Of a stretch of 64,000 bases of DNA, positions 1-8,999 are shown piece by piece. The translations under genes and the position numbers were made by a program. How positions within the stretch are numbered: the stretch's first letter is position 1; each line of letters begins with the position of its first letter. The notes below the pieces were generated by a model, which saw only the letters and a list, made by a program, of their open reading frames with translations, did no database searches and had not been told where the DNA came from. The DNA lies in IMG/VR virus record IMGVR_UViG_3300025102_000012, positions 1-64,000 of that record; one strand, 5' to 3'. The DNA comes from a virus.

Positions 1-126
1 TCTCAAGAGAATAAAGATGAGTTTTTAACAGAAAGACTATTAGAGGCTTTAGAAATTAAAAAGCAATTTGATGAAACTATGGTCAAAATAATTAACAACC
101 TTGTAAGAAGAGAAGATATGAGATAA
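1..126 (+). CDS. Partial hypothetical protein (C-terminal 41 residues)
   Basis: An open frame runs in from the left edge and ends at a TAA at 124-126. The visible residues are charged and helical (it ends RREDMR) and carry no recognisable motif. The next gene follows after 10 bases, so it belongs to the same rightward operon. Function unknown; the N-terminus lies outside the window. Confidence 0.7.
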   Translation, partial: SQENKDEFLTERLLEALEIKKQFDETMVKIINNLVRREDMR

Positions 127-136
127 GGTGATTTCA

Positions 137-2200
137 ATGAATTCTGTTTATGCATATTGGTTTGAACTCATAAAGAATCAGCCTGTGCAAGAACTTACTT
201 TATTGACTACTTTATTTAGCGATAAACAAACAAATAATCTAGTTGAGGAATTAAATCGTAGAGAACCTGTTGAAAAACTAAAAGGAATACTATCTAGAAT
301 AAAATCGGGACAACTCACTGTTGAGACTCTTATGGCGAAGTTACCAAATCCTGCCGTATCTAAAGAAGAAATAGAACAAAGACTACAAAAAGTTCTAGAG
401 GCGGCAAGATTTGAAACACTAGGTTCATTAGGGCAACTTTTGGATAAGGTTATATCTCTAAAAACTAACATAGATGACCCTAATACAGAAACTACTGGGA
501 ATGATGTCTCGGAATTAAGTAAGTTAATAGATAAGATTTCTAAAATTCCTAAACCATCTCCCGCAACTCTAAGAAAAGATAAGATTACAAGAGAAAAATT
601 GGCCTATTTTAATAGAGTTATTAGGCCAAAACAAAAATTCACTATAAAATTTAAAGAAATTCCAGAAAACAGACAAGAGTTTGAGGAAAAAATAAATGAA
701 ATTGCTCAAATTGTTGTAAAAGAAGAAAAAGTAGGAGAAGAAACTATCACCACCTACTTAGGAAGGCTAGAGAATGATGAATTTATCACTTCTTTTGACA
801 ATCAAAAAGATTTTTTGCAGTTTTTATCCGAAAGACCCGAAGAAAAGCAAAAGTTTTCCGAAAATGTTGGAAAGTTTTCTCCGGATTTTGGAAATGTTAG
901 AGTTTCACGAAGCAAAAAGAAGAAAAGAAAGCAAATGAGTGAAGAAAAACTACAAGATTTGGTAATTAGAGGAGTAGAATTCCAAACTGCTGAAATAAAC
1001 AGTTTTTCCGGCATTAAAAATTATTTACAAGCGTTAGAAAAAATACCTTACTCTATAACTCCATTTTTACCAACCACTTTAGACTCCGGAAGTGTTGGTG
1101 GTCTTAGCGTTAGACAGAATCTTCCCTCTACTTTCTTTTTGACAAGACAATCAGTAGCAAATTTAGGAACTAGAGGGACTAGAAGTGTAGTTATGAATCC
1201 TTATGCTACTGTTTTGTTACAAAGCACTTATTCTAGTAGTAATTGGTTCCAAACTTTCTTTGCCGATGTAAGAAAGTCACAAGTTATAGGTAGAAACTTA
1301 GCAAACTTGATGGTTTTAGACGATATTTATGATACACTGAAACTAAACAAAGAAAGTCAATATGGTTTTACTAAGGATATGTTTGGCGAAATTAATTTAG
1401 ATGATAGAGAATCCGGAAGGAAAAAATTAAAGGAAATAATATTTACAGATAAGACTCTTAAGAGAGAATTCGATACCCAATCTAGACCAATTACACAAAA
1501 TGCAGGATTATATTTACTAACAGATTTTACAAAAAAAGAAGCAAAAGATTTAGAGAAAAATTGGAATGATGACTTAGAATTTGATTATGGTGAACTAGAA
1601 TTAGTTTACAAAGACTTTCAAGGAGTAACAGATGAGAAAAATTCAAAATATGTTACTATATTAGTGGACGGTAGGGCTAAAAATCCTGAAGAAATTGAAA
1701 GAATTATAAAACGAGAGAATTTAAAAATAGAATTGACTAAGTTAAGACAATTAGCAATAAACTCTAGTAAAGATGAAGAGATAGGAAATAAGTTTGTAGA
1801 ATATATATTATCTTTACCTACTGAAGAAATCACACAAATATTGACTACTTCTGCAAATAATTCTTCTAGTTTCCAAGACAAACTCAACCCTAAAAATAGT
1901 TTAATATTTTTATCTACTATAAGCGATAGATTAGTAGGAGAAAATAAAGGATTAGTAGCAGATGCGTTGGAGAAAGTTACAAAAACAGAAACTTTTGTAG
2001 AAAAACAAGAAATACTAACCGAATTGAATGATAAAATGCCTTCTTTTCTACAGTATTTAAAAAATAAAGTATTTGAAGCGTTCCAATCAGAACTTGATGA
2101 CTTTGCCAAAAACTACATTAGGGTGTCGGGTTCAAGCAAAGACAAGGCAATTAGGGCTATTGAGGTATTCAAGAGGTTTAATCTTTTAAAGGGTGATTAA
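137..2200 (+). CDS. Large hypothetical protein with a W-x-x-[IL]-I-K type N-terminus
   Basis: 687 residues, rich in Lys, Glu and Ser, predominantly helical, with no recognisable enzyme domain. The ATG at 137 is chosen because the in-frame GTG at 128 lies inside the ribosome-binding site AGGTGAT. The protein begins MNSVYAYWFELIKNQ. Its WFELIKN resembles the WFDIIKN of the gene at 4651 and the W-x-D-I-L-K peptide of the genes that follow. A strongly basic patch (KKKKRKQ) lies near residue 265. Position upstream of the accessory cluster and the terminase suggests a virion-associated or internal protein; that is inference. Confidence 0.8.
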   Translation: MNSVYAYWFELIKNQPVQELTLLTTLFSDKQTNNLVEELNRREPVEKLKGILSRIKSGQLTVETLMAKLPNPAVSKEEIEQRLQKVLEAARFETLGSLGQLLDKVISLKTNIDDPNTETTGNDVSELSKLIDKISKIPKPSPATLRKDKITREKLAYFNRVIRPKQKFTIKFKEIPENRQEFEEKINEIAQIVVKEEKVGEETITTYLGRLENDEFITSFDNQKDFLQFLSERPEEKQKFSENVGKFSPDFGNVRVSRSKKKKRKQMSEEKLQDLVIRGVEFQTAEINSFSGIKNYLQALEKIPYSITPFLPTTLDSGSVGGLSVRQNLPSTFFLTRQSVANLGTRGTRSVVMNPYATVLLQSTYSSSNWFQTFFADVRKSQVIGRNLANLMVLDDIYDTLKLNKESQYGFTKDMFGEINLDDRESGRKKLKEIIFTDKTLKREFDTQSRPITQNAGLYLLTDFTKKEAKDLEKNWNDDLEFDYGELELVYKDFQGVTDEKNSKYVTILVDGRAKNPEEIERIIKRENLKIELTKLRQLAINSSKDEEIGNKFVEYILSLPTEEITQILTTSANNSSSFQDKLNPKNSLIFLSTISDRLVGENKGLVADALEKVTKTETFVEKQEILTELNDKMPSFLQYLKNKVFEAFQSELDDFAKNYIRVSGSSKDKAIRAIEVFKRFNLLKGD

Positions 2201-2201
2201 A

Positions 2202-4646
2202 ATGTTAGAAGAATTAATGCAAGAAATCGAAACTCTAATCGAAACTACTTCATTAGATAGTGCCGCTTACAGACAAAAAAAGAAAGATATTAGGCAACGA
2301 TATGCTGAGTATTTAGACAAAGAAGAAGGATTAACTGCCGATAAAATAAAACCTAAAATTAAAGAGTTGGGTAAATTAATTAGAGGAAAGGAAAATGCTA
2401 AGAAGGTTCTTTCCGGTAAGTTTGTTTTAGACCCGCTTCTTCGTTTGAGAATGAGCGATGAAAAAGGTATTCCTTATGATATAGATGCGATATTAAATAG
2501 TAGATTAGGGCTAGTGAATATTGGAGTAGATAATGAAGAAGTGTCTTCAAAACAGTTTAAAACAACTATAGATAATTATGCTAAAACACTTTCTGAGGAA
2601 CAATCTTCAAATCTAAAAGCAAACTTTACTAAAATTAAAAGAGCCATAACCACTAAAAGCAAAAAAGCAGAAAGAGTTGCTAGAAGTAAAACTGTAAATG
2701 TAGATATTAATACTTACATAGGTGCGACTGATTTATCTAAAGGAATAGTTAGAGAAGATATTTATGAATTTTGGGGCGAAGTTTCTAAAAAATATTCAAA
2801 ATTTAAAACTAATTTAGATAAGTTCTTTGATGAAATTATTTCTAGTAAAGATATAATTGAAGAAATAAGTGGAAAAGATGTTGCAGAAAACATTGTAAAA
2901 GGAATTGTTGAAATCAAAAACAAATACGGGAATAAAAACCTTGAATACATTGTAGACTTTTCTAAAGTTAATATTCCTGTTACAGCAGACCCAAAGAAGA
3001 GACTAATAGCGGCTTTTGATAGAATAATTGATGCTGAACAATTATCTTATAAAACAGAAGAAGTCATTAATTCTGATATAGAAGAAGATGATTATGGCAG
3101 TACCCAAAGGGCTTGGGAGCAAGCATATATGGAAGCAGAAAATACTCTTAACTCTAGTGGAGAAAGAGGAGAAATAGAAATAGGGCTTGCCGGTGATGTT
3201 TTAGATTATGATATCGTTAGTTTACAAGAAGCAGAAAAACAAGATACTGACCCTCTTTTAGCCTATGAAATAATGAAAAATACTAAACTATTAGCACTCG
3301 ATACTAAAAGCGAAGCAATACTGAAAGAGGCTTTAGACGATATGAGAGAGAAAGCACTGTATTTAGATTTTAGAACTGACCTTAAAAGACTAATTGAAGA
3401 ATTAAAAGATACCCTTATCATTGATACTGAAACCTATACTTTACCTATTTCAGTTTTAGACAATAATGATTTTGCTAAGTTCGTAAAGATAGAAGGAACC
3501 TTAACAACTGCTTTAGCAAAAGAAGAAGTAACAAAAGATATATTAGAAGTTCTAGATGATTTGTTTGAGGAGATTCACGGCGTATTGACTACTGAAAAAT
3601 TTGGTTTTGCAGGAGGAGTTAGGGCTACTGGAAGAGGAGGAACTTTAGGAGGAGCATTACCTCCAAGACAAGAAGCAAGAGGAACTTCTATGCAAAGTTT
3701 AGTTAATGAGCCTAAAAGACAAGTTCCTGTTGGTATGGGAACTAGAGGAAAACTAAAACAAGAAATAAAAAATGCTGTAATTAATCCTCTAAAGGATTTA
3801 TTAGAAGCCTATTCGGAGTATTACATAGACCCTCTTTACATTGGTCGTTTACCTATTGAAGTTCCTTCGTATAGCACCGGAAGAGGGGCTAAAGCCCTAT
3901 CTGTATTTTTACAAGATGTAGGTGGAGTTAGCATAACAGCAGATAGCAATATAATGTTAGCAACAACCGAAAAAGCAACATTAAGTGTTCAAACTATGAG
4001 AGATTTGGCAAACTTTTTAGAAAAACTAGATTCTCCAAAAATTACTGTAGATGATGGTTTAGTTAGATTAGCGAAGAATTTTAGTATTGCTATGACTGAT
4101 ATTTTTGGTCAAGAAGAAAAGAATAGAAACTATGCTAGTGCTGTGTTAAAACATTTTATGACATTAACCGATGATGACCAACTAATAGATGAAGAATTAT
4201 TTGGAAGAAGAATAGGAGTTAGAGCAAATGAATGGCAAAGGGAATACAAAAGAAGAGTTCCACAACCCATTTTTGCCTTGCCCTATTTTGTTGATACTCA
4301 ACAGTCATTAATGACTAAAGATTCTAAAAGAAAGCAACAGTATAATAGACTAAGGCAAGTATTAGATGAAGTGGAAAATGATTTACCGCTTATCTTTACT
4401 AAGATGTTAAAGGCTCATGATGCTATTAGAAAGGCTATGGGAAAATCAATAATTTATGGTTTCATGCCTTTGAAACATGAGTCTTATGAAAAAATGATTG
4501 ATGTGTTGTATAAAGAAGAACAAATTGATATGAGTCATTTAGAAGTAAGTAATATAGTAAAGTCGGATGATTCCCATAGCAACCTTTCAAAAGAATATGG
4601 AATAACCACTGAACAAGTCTATTTGATTAAGGCTAACTTTAGGTGA
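2202..4646 (+). CDS. Large hypothetical protein, helical with Gly-rich linker
   Basis: 814 residues. The ATG at 2202 follows GGGTGAT; the in-frame GTG at 2193 is part of that ribosome-binding site. The first ~460 residues are charged and helical. A Gly/Arg-rich linker (GRGGTLGGALPP) follows, then a second mostly helical region. The last ~25 residues (LSKEYGITTEQVYLIK) look like a helix-turn-helix. The start codon lies one base past the stop of the preceding gene, so the two are probably translated together. I recognise no family; a large internal virion protein is possible but unproven. Confidence 0.8.
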   Translation: MLEELMQEIETLIETTSLDSAAYRQKKKDIRQRYAEYLDKEEGLTADKIKPKIKELGKLIRGKENAKKVLSGKFVLDPLLRLRMSDEKGIPYDIDAILNSRLGLVNIGVDNEEVSSKQFKTTIDNYAKTLSEEQSSNLKANFTKIKRAITTKSKKAERVARSKTVNVDINTYIGATDLSKGIVREDIYEFWGEVSKKYSKFKTNLDKFFDEIISSKDIIEEISGKDVAENIVKGIVEIKNKYGNKNLEYIVDFSKVNIPVTADPKKRLIAAFDRIIDAEQLSYKTEEVINSDIEEDDYGSTQRAWEQAYMEAENTLNSSGERGEIEIGLAGDVLDYDIVSLQEAEKQDTDPLLAYEIMKNTKLLALDTKSEAILKEALDDMREKALYLDFRTDLKRLIEELKDTLIIDTETYTLPISVLDNNDFAKFVKIEGTLTTALAKEEVTKDILEVLDDLFEEIHGVLTTEKFGFAGGVRATGRGGTLGGALPPRQEARGTSMQSLVNEPKRQVPVGMGTRGKLKQEIKNAVINPLKDLLEAYSEYYIDPLYIGRLPIEVPSYSTGRGAKALSVFLQDVGGVSITADSNIMLATTEKATLSVQTMRDLANFLEKLDSPKITVDDGLVRLAKNFSIAMTDIFGQEEKNRNYASAVLKHFMTLTDDDQLIDEELFGRRIGVRANEWQREYKRRVPQPIFALPYFVDTQQSLMTKDSKRKQQYNRLRQVLDEVENDLPLIFTKMLKAHDAIRKAMGKSIIYGFMPLKHESYEKMIDVLYKEEQIDMSHLEVSNIVKSDDSHSNLSKEYGITTEQVYLIKANFR

Positions 4647-4650
4647 TATT

Positions 4651-5013
4651 GTGACTTGGTTTGACATAATCAAAAACCGTAGGCAACGGCCTAAAGATAT
4701 AGAAGCCGGAGAGCGCTTTGATAGGGCTAGATTCAATTACCGAGGTAGACCCGGTGATGTCGCTAATCGTGGCGGTTCTGTAGATACTAGCAAACCAATT
4801 CAAGAATCATTAGACTCATTAAATTATAGACCTCAATTTGGTAGTTTCTTTGGTTCAATTAATAGAATGGTGCCAAAACATGAGAAGTTTGCACTTAGCG
4901 ATAAAAGGAATGCATCTAAGCATAAGAACTGGGCTAATCTTTTAAGAAACTATCAAAGCGAAGTCAAACAAATGATAGTAGATTCTGAAGCGAGGGAGAA
5001 AAGTGGAAACTAA
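4651..5013 (+). CDS. Small basic protein with N-terminal WFDIIK peptide
   Basis: 120 residues, GTG start 4 bases after AGGTGATATT. It begins (V/M)TWFDIIKNRR, the first clear case in this window of the M-x-W-x-D-I-[IL]-K peptide. The rest is Arg/Lys/Gly-rich and likely disordered (GRPGDVANRGG), then helical. It overlaps the next gene by 11 bases. No known domain seen. The shared N-terminal tag suggests it belongs to the same functional class as the following genes, perhaps packaged in the capsid (inference). Confidence 0.8.
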   Translation: MTWFDIIKNRRQRPKDIEAGERFDRARFNYRGRPGDVANRGGSVDTSKPIQESLDSLNYRPQFGSFFGSINRMVPKHEKFALSDKRNASKHKNWANLLRNYQSEVKQMIVDSEAREKSGN

Positions 5014-5518
5014 ACAAATGTCTCGTTCCTCTTTAGAAGATTTGTGGAACAAAACTTATGGAGAAGACCTACCTTCCGGAAGGCCAAAACCTGCTAAAAT
5101 GGATAGTTATTATCCTATTTCTACCATGAATGTGGCTTTAGATGAAGGTAAGCCAGTAGCGTATAGGGGATTTGGTAATATAGGAGATTATAATTTCATA
5201 GGTATGAGTTATACAATGCCCGAATATAGAAATAAAAGTATATATTCTAAATTAGAACCACCAATGCAAGGAAAGGTAATTGTCGGACTATCGCAAAGAA
5301 ACACTGGATTTAAACAAGAAGACTGGGTTAATTACTTCAAAGGAAAAGGATTCACAATTAATCCATCTGATGAAGAATTGGATGAAATGTTTGGTGAAGG
5401 CCATGAAGAAATAACTCATCATTTTATTAGATTTTATAGAAACCATGATAAAAATACATGGGCGGCTAAGAATACATCAGCAATCGCTAAATGGTGGGGA
5501 ATAGTAAAACAAAGGTGA
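5003..5518 (+). CDS. Possible GNAT-like acetyltransferase, C-terminal KWWGIVK peptide
   Basis: 171 residues, GTG start at 5003 after GAGGGAG, with an ATG at 5018 as alternative. The stretch YTMPEYRNKSIYSKLEPP looks like GNAT motif A (P-x-Y-R-x-x-x-I-x-x-x-L), and YFKGKGFTI resembles the motif B region of the same fold. Full GNAT architecture is not certain. Unlike its neighbours it has no Trp peptide at the N-terminus. It ends AIAKWWGIVKQR, which resembles the N-terminus MLKWWGVIRKGE of the metallopeptidase at 9000. That suggests the tag can sit at either end. Confidence 0.6.
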   Translation: METKQMSRSSLEDLWNKTYGEDLPSGRPKPAKMDSYYPISTMNVALDEGKPVAYRGFGNIGDYNFIGMSYTMPEYRNKSIYSKLEPPMQGKVIVGLSQRNTGFKQEDWVNYFKGKGFTINPSDEELDEMFGEGHEEITHHFIRFYRNHDKNTWAAKNTSAIAKWWGIVKQR

Positions 5519-5522
5519 TATT

Positions 5523-5774
5523 ATGAACTGGCAAGATATATTGAAAAGAAAATCAGGTAGAAGAGGCAAGAAAGCCCGTAAGAAAAGAAAAAGAGGCGGA
5601 AAGAAGAAATCATCACCGTATGCAAATCCTAAATTAAGAGCGAGGATTGTTGCTCAAGTTAAAGCCATGAGCATTGGTGATGGTAAGGGTGCTAATGCTT
5701 CCGGTGGTTGGTCGGGTAACAAGGCTATGATTGCCGCAAAAAAATATAAAAAAGCAGGCGGCAGATACAAATGA
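5523..5774 (+). CDS. Small highly basic protein, N-terminal MNWQDILK
   Basis: 83 residues. The ATG follows AGGTGATATT. It begins MNWQDILKRK and continues with a very basic tract (about residues 10-30). The C-terminal part (SGGWSGNKAMIAAKKYKKAG, ending GGRYK) resembles a short motif I know from marine phage and large-virus proteins, G-x-W-S-x-x-K-A-x-x-x-x-x-x-Y-x-x-x-G-G-x-Y, of unknown function. The charge suggests binding to DNA. It overlaps the next gene by 4 bases (ATGA). Confidence 0.8.
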   Translation: MNWQDILKRKSGRRGKKARKKRKRGGKKKSSPYANPKLRARIVAQVKAMSIGDGKGANASGGWSGNKAMIAAKKYKKAGGRYK

Positions 5775-6043
5775 ATTGGCGGCATGTTCTTAAAGCCAAA
5801 ACTAAGACTCAACAAAGTCTTTCGAGATGGATTAAGGAAGATTGGGGAACTCAAACAGAACATAAAGCCAAAGATAAAGGTAAAACTCCAAAGAAAGAAA
5901 AAACAAGAGGGCGTTATATGCCGAGAGCAAAATATAAAACAACCTCAAAGGGAACTTTGGATTATCAAGATAGAAAGAAAAGAAGAAGCGTAAAGGCAGG
6001 TAAAACAACTGCACCAACAGGAAAGAAGTTTAGTCAAAAGTGA
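5771..6043 (+). CDS. Small highly basic protein, N-terminal MNWRHVLK
   Basis: 90 residues, beginning MNWRHVLKAKT. The next segment, SLSRWIKEDWG, followed by a Lys/Arg-rich disordered region, resembles small basic phage and giant-virus proteins with an S-L-x-R-W-x-x-E-x-W signature. I recall these as a DUF5872/DUF6321-like group and have not verified it. Highly positive charge with few hydrophobic residues suggests nucleic-acid condensation or packaging with the genome. The start overlaps the stop of the preceding gene. Confidence 0.8.
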   Translation: MNWRHVLKAKTKTQQSLSRWIKEDWGTQTEHKAKDKGKTPKKEKTRGRYMPRAKYKTTSKGTLDYQDRKKRRSVKAGKTTAPTGKKFSQK

Positions 6044-6048
6044 TTATT

Positions 6049-6468
6049 ATGAGTTGGAAACAAAGAAAAAACAAAGAGGATGAAAGCATGACATGGAAAG
6101 ATATACTAAAATTAGACATCGAAGGATATAAGCGTTCTTATCCTTCTTTAAAGAGATTACCAGATGACGCAATAAGAGAGTTTGATAGAAGAATGAATGA
6201 CCCAATGACCAATGCAAATCGTTTAATTAGAGAATTAGAAGAAAAGTATGGAGTTGCTCGAAGACCTGCTGTTGGAAGAATGGTTAAGCAAGACATAAAA
6301 GCAAAAATACTCGCTGAAATTAAAAAAGAAGGCGGAGCATTAGGCATGAAAAACCTAAAACAATTCGGTGAAGAAGCAGAAATAAAAAGAGCCTTAGCCG
6401 AATTAGAAAAAGATGGTGATATATTTATGCATAAAGATGGAGACATTTATACTCATAAACCGAAGTGA
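6049..6468 (+). CDS. Winged-helix protein with W-x-D-I-L-K peptide
   Basis: 139 residues from ATG 6049, which follows AGTGATTATT. A second start at 6088, preceded by GAGGA, would give a protein beginning MTWKDILKLDI, exactly matching its neighbours. Either or both may be used. Residues ~80-137 read as a winged helix: a helix-rich KAKILAEIKKEG, then LAELEKDGDIFMHKDGDIYT forming the recognition helix and wing. This suggests DNA binding. The 13-residue extension between the two starts also begins with an M-S-W. Confidence 0.75.
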   Translation: MSWKQRKNKEDESMTWKDILKLDIEGYKRSYPSLKRLPDDAIREFDRRMNDPMTNANRLIRELEEKYGVARRPAVGRMVKQDIKAKILAEIKKEGGALGMKNLKQFGEEAEIKRALAELEKDGDIFMHKDGDIYTHKPK

Positions 6469-6472
6469 TATT

Positions 6473-7285
6473 ATGACATGGACTAGTATTCTCAAACAAA
6501 CCGCATTGGTTGGTAAAGATGCTAGAAGTCCTAATATTTGGCTACATAGAAAAGCCACCACTAGAAATGTAGGTAGGCCAATGAAATCTAAACCGGAGAA
6601 TCTATCTACAATACCTATCCAAGTTCCTCAAGATAAATTTGAAGAATACTATAGTTTCCTTGCTGAATTTTATGCTGATGGTCGTTGGCAAGAGTTAGCA
6701 CAAGGGACTTTACAACAGGGCATAAACAATAGTAAAGTTAAACAAGTGCTGAAGGATTTTGAAAGAGGCAACATAAAAGTTACTAGACAATATTCGGATG
6801 AATTAGATGAGGCTATAGAAAAGCGATTAGAGAACATTATAAAATTAATGAGAGCAACTGGAGAGTTGATGAAAACTGGTAGTAGAAGTAGAATAAGAGA
6901 AGGTAGAGATTTAATTCGCTATGCTAAACAATTAGAAGAATCTTATGATAAGGGAATTTTAAAACAGGCTTCATATTATGATATTCTAAAAGTTTCATTT
7001 CTAAGTAAAAACTTCAAAATATCAAAAAAGTCCCTACTAGAAGTTGTAGAGGCTATACCGAAGAATCAAAAGTTTTCACTAAATGATATTGATTTTAGAA
7101 ATGAGTTTGCAGAAAAACTTGTTAGTAACGGGGTTAGAAGAAATAATGTAAGCATTAAGAGTTTTGAAAGTGTATATAGAAGATGGGCTATGATGACAGG
7201 TCGTAAAATACTATCAAATTCTTCATTAGTAATTGAAAATTTTAAGCCCAGTGGCGCTAAGACAAGCGAATATATTCGGGTTTGA
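6473..7285 (+). CDS. Hypothetical helical protein, N-terminal MTWTSILK
   Basis: 270 residues. The ATG at 6473 follows AGTGATATT. It begins MTWTSILKQTA, the shared peptide with Ser in place of Asp. The rest is charged and helical, with no motif I recognise (for example LDEAIEKRLENIIKLMRA). It sits between the winged-helix protein and the PAP2 phosphatase in the run of tagged genes. Function unknown. Confidence 0.8.
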   Translation: MTWTSILKQTALVGKDARSPNIWLHRKATTRNVGRPMKSKPENLSTIPIQVPQDKFEEYYSFLAEFYADGRWQELAQGTLQQGINNSKVKQVLKDFERGNIKVTRQYSDELDEAIEKRLENIIKLMRATGELMKTGSRSRIREGRDLIRYAKQLEESYDKGILKQASYYDILKVSFLSKNFKISKKSLLEVVEAIPKNQKFSLNDIDFRNEFAEKLVSNGVRRNNVSIKSFESVYRRWAMMTGRKILSNSSLVIENFKPSGAKTSEYIRV

Positions 7286-7289
7286 TAAA

Positions 7290-7865
7290 ATGGGTTGGAT
7301 GGATATTCTCAAGAGAAGAAAGTGGCAAGGCACACTTTCTAGTAAGAAAAAAGAAATACTTGAGAGAACTCCAAAAATAAAAATAAATATTCCTAAACTA
7401 AGTTATCCACAAGAAGAAACAGAAATACCTGCCATATTAAAAATAATGAAAGATAAAAAACTTAACTCAAAGCAAATGAAAGATGCAGACCTTAAGCCGG
7501 AAAAAGAGATGTTTGATATTGTCGGTGCAGATAAAGAAGACTATGAAGATTTAATTAAAGATATTAATTATTATGCCATGTCATTAAAAATGAAATACCA
7601 AAGACCAAGACCCCATCAAATAAGTAATAAAATCAAATCCACTAAAACAACTACAGACGATACTCCTGCTTTTCCTAGTGGTCACTCAATGGCCGCACAT
7701 GGTTTAGAAATAGCATTAGGTAAGAAATTCCCAAATAAGAAGAAAGAGTTAAAACAAATGGCTGATAGAATCTCACTATCTAGGGTGCAAATGGGTAGTC
7801 ATTATCCAAGCGATATAGATGCAGGAAATAAATTAGGATATTTAATAGGTGATGCGTATGAGTAA
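7290..7865 (+). CDS. PAP2-superfamily phosphatase, N-terminal MGWMDILK
   Basis: 191 residues from ATG 7290. All three signatures of the PAP2 / class A acid phosphatase superfamily are intact. K-x6-RP begins at K100 (RP at 107-108). PSGH is at 129-132. S-R-x5-H-x3-D runs from S164 to D175 with H171. In the family the PSGH His is the acid/base and the last His the phosphorylated nucleophile, so it should hydrolyse a phosphomonoester or diphosphate. Substrate unknown. There are no membrane segments, so it is a soluble type, not a lipid-phosphate phosphatase with the usual six helices. It starts MGWMDILKRRK, the shared tag, suggesting delivery with the virion. Confidence 0.88.
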   Translation: MGWMDILKRRKWQGTLSSKKKEILERTPKIKINIPKLSYPQEETEIPAILKIMKDKKLNSKQMKDADLKPEKEMFDIVGADKEDYEDLIKDINYYAMSLKMKYQRPRPHQISNKIKSTKTTTDDTPAFPSGHSMAAHGLEIALGKKFPNKKKELKQMADRISLSRVQMGSHYPSDIDAGNKLGYLIGDAYE

Positions 7866-8196
7866 CTGGATGAATATTCTCAAAAAGAAAAAGAAACACC
7901 CTGCATTAAAGAGAGCAGGTGTTAGTGGTTTTAGTAAACCAAAGAGAACTCCAAAGCACAAAACCAAATCACATATTGTTGTTGTCAAAGATGGTGATAA
8001 AGTCAAAACTATTAGGTTCGGACAACAAGGAGTTAAAACAAACCAAACAGAAGGGCAACGAAGACAGTTTGAATCAAGACATAAAGAAAATATCAAAAGA
8101 GGTAAAATGTCTGCGGCTTATTGGGCTAATAAAGTAAAATGGAATCGAAAGAAAACCAAAGAAAAGAAAAACAAAAAGTGGCGGAAGGGAAGTTAA
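7858..8196 (+). CDS. Small basic protein, N-terminal MSNWMNILK
   Basis: 112 residues. The ATG at 7858 follows AGGTGAT inside the end of the PAP2 gene (8-base overlap). It begins MSNWMNILKKKK. Residues ~45-100 contain IRFGQQGV, then RRQFESRHKENIKRG and MSAAYWANKVKW. This pattern (RFG.., RR.x.F..RH.., S-A-x-Y-W-x-x-x-x-W) is familiar from small marine phage proteins of unknown function. The C-terminus is almost all Lys/Arg. It is probably nucleic-acid associated. Confidence 0.8.
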   Translation: MSNWMNILKKKKKHPALKRAGVSGFSKPKRTPKHKTKSHIVVVKDGDKVKTIRFGQQGVKTNQTEGQRRQFESRHKENIKRGKMSAAYWANKVKWNRKKTKEKKNKKWRKGS

Positions 8197-8948
8197 TGAA
8201 TTGGAAAGATATACTCAAAGTGGATAATGTCATTTTTGACCCTAAACAAAACGCTAGTGCTTTCTATGACCCGGGTACTAAAGAAATAACTTTGAATCTT
8301 GGTAATTTTCCCTATAAAGAAGGAGATTCTGAAGAAAAAGTGTTTGCTGATTTAGATTTGATTGTCACCCATGAAGCGGCACATAAAGCAGTTGATTCAG
8401 TTCTAGAAGAGAAGATGAATTCATTCGTAAGTGATTTAGGGAACCACATAGTAGACACATTGAATAGAAAAGAAGGTTCAACTAATAGGTTGATTGATAC
8501 GGGAATGAGAATGATGGAAATGATTGCTGTAGATGAAGCCTATGCTTATGCTACTGGTGCAACTACTCAAAAAAAGCCAAAAATCGCTGTTATGGAATCT
8601 ACTGTTGATTCTTTTTTAAGTGCTGTTCATGATATATTAGACCAAATAGCCGAACAAATTAAAAGCCACCGACAAGAATATGGTGAAGAGTTAACTAAAA
8701 ATTCATTAAAAATATTAAGTGCGATAGCGAGAGACTTACAAGAGAAAACATTAGCCGGTAGTGCTATAATAGAACAATCTGTTTCTGAATTTGTTTCTAG
8801 AATGAATAATATGTCGGATGAAGAAAAATATGAATATACTACACGAACTGCTAAAAAAATTAAAAGGGTGCCTTTATCGGAAGCAATAAGAACAAAAGTA
8901 TTGGATTATTTAGACAATAGTTCTAAATTAAATTTGCGTAGGGGATAA
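8196..8948 (+). CDS. Putative zinc metallopeptidase (HEAAH), N-terminal MNWKDILK
   Basis: 250 residues. The ATG overlaps the previous stop (TAATG) and follows GGAAGGGA. It begins MNWKDILKVDN. A zincin motif H59-E-A-A-H63 sits in a hydrophobic context (LIVTHEAAHKAVD). The later EAYAYATG (about residue 112) could supply the third, Glu zinc ligand. The remainder is helical. The zincin fold is supported by motif and context only; peptidase activity and target are unknown. It is adjacent to a second HExxH protein, and both sit directly before the terminase. Confidence 0.72.
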   Translation: MNWKDILKVDNVIFDPKQNASAFYDPGTKEITLNLGNFPYKEGDSEEKVFADLDLIVTHEAAHKAVDSVLEEKMNSFVSDLGNHIVDTLNRKEGSTNRLIDTGMRMMEMIAVDEAYAYATGATTQKKPKIAVMESTVDSFLSAVHDILDQIAEQIKSHRQEYGEELTKNSLKILSAIARDLQEKTLAGSAIIEQSVSEFVSRMNNMSDEEKYEYTTRTAKKIKRVPLSEAIRTKVLDYLDNSSKLNLRRG

Positions 8949-8999
8949 GTTTGGAATTAAGAAATTGTTTGAATTGCTGAAAGCAGGTAAGTGAAAATA

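Noticed and set aside
128-136. Upstream in-frame GTG starts giving MIS-, MIK- or MVK-type N-termini (also at 2193, 8991, 9805, 47294, 54715)
   Set aside because: In each case the extra codons are the ribosome-binding site itself (GGTGAT and relatives) and a better placed ATG follows 9-12 bases later.
5784-5993. Second plus-strand frame over the basic protein at 5771
   Set aside because: A shadow of a Lys-rich coding sequence; no ribosome-binding site, and the other frame carries the shared N-terminal peptide.
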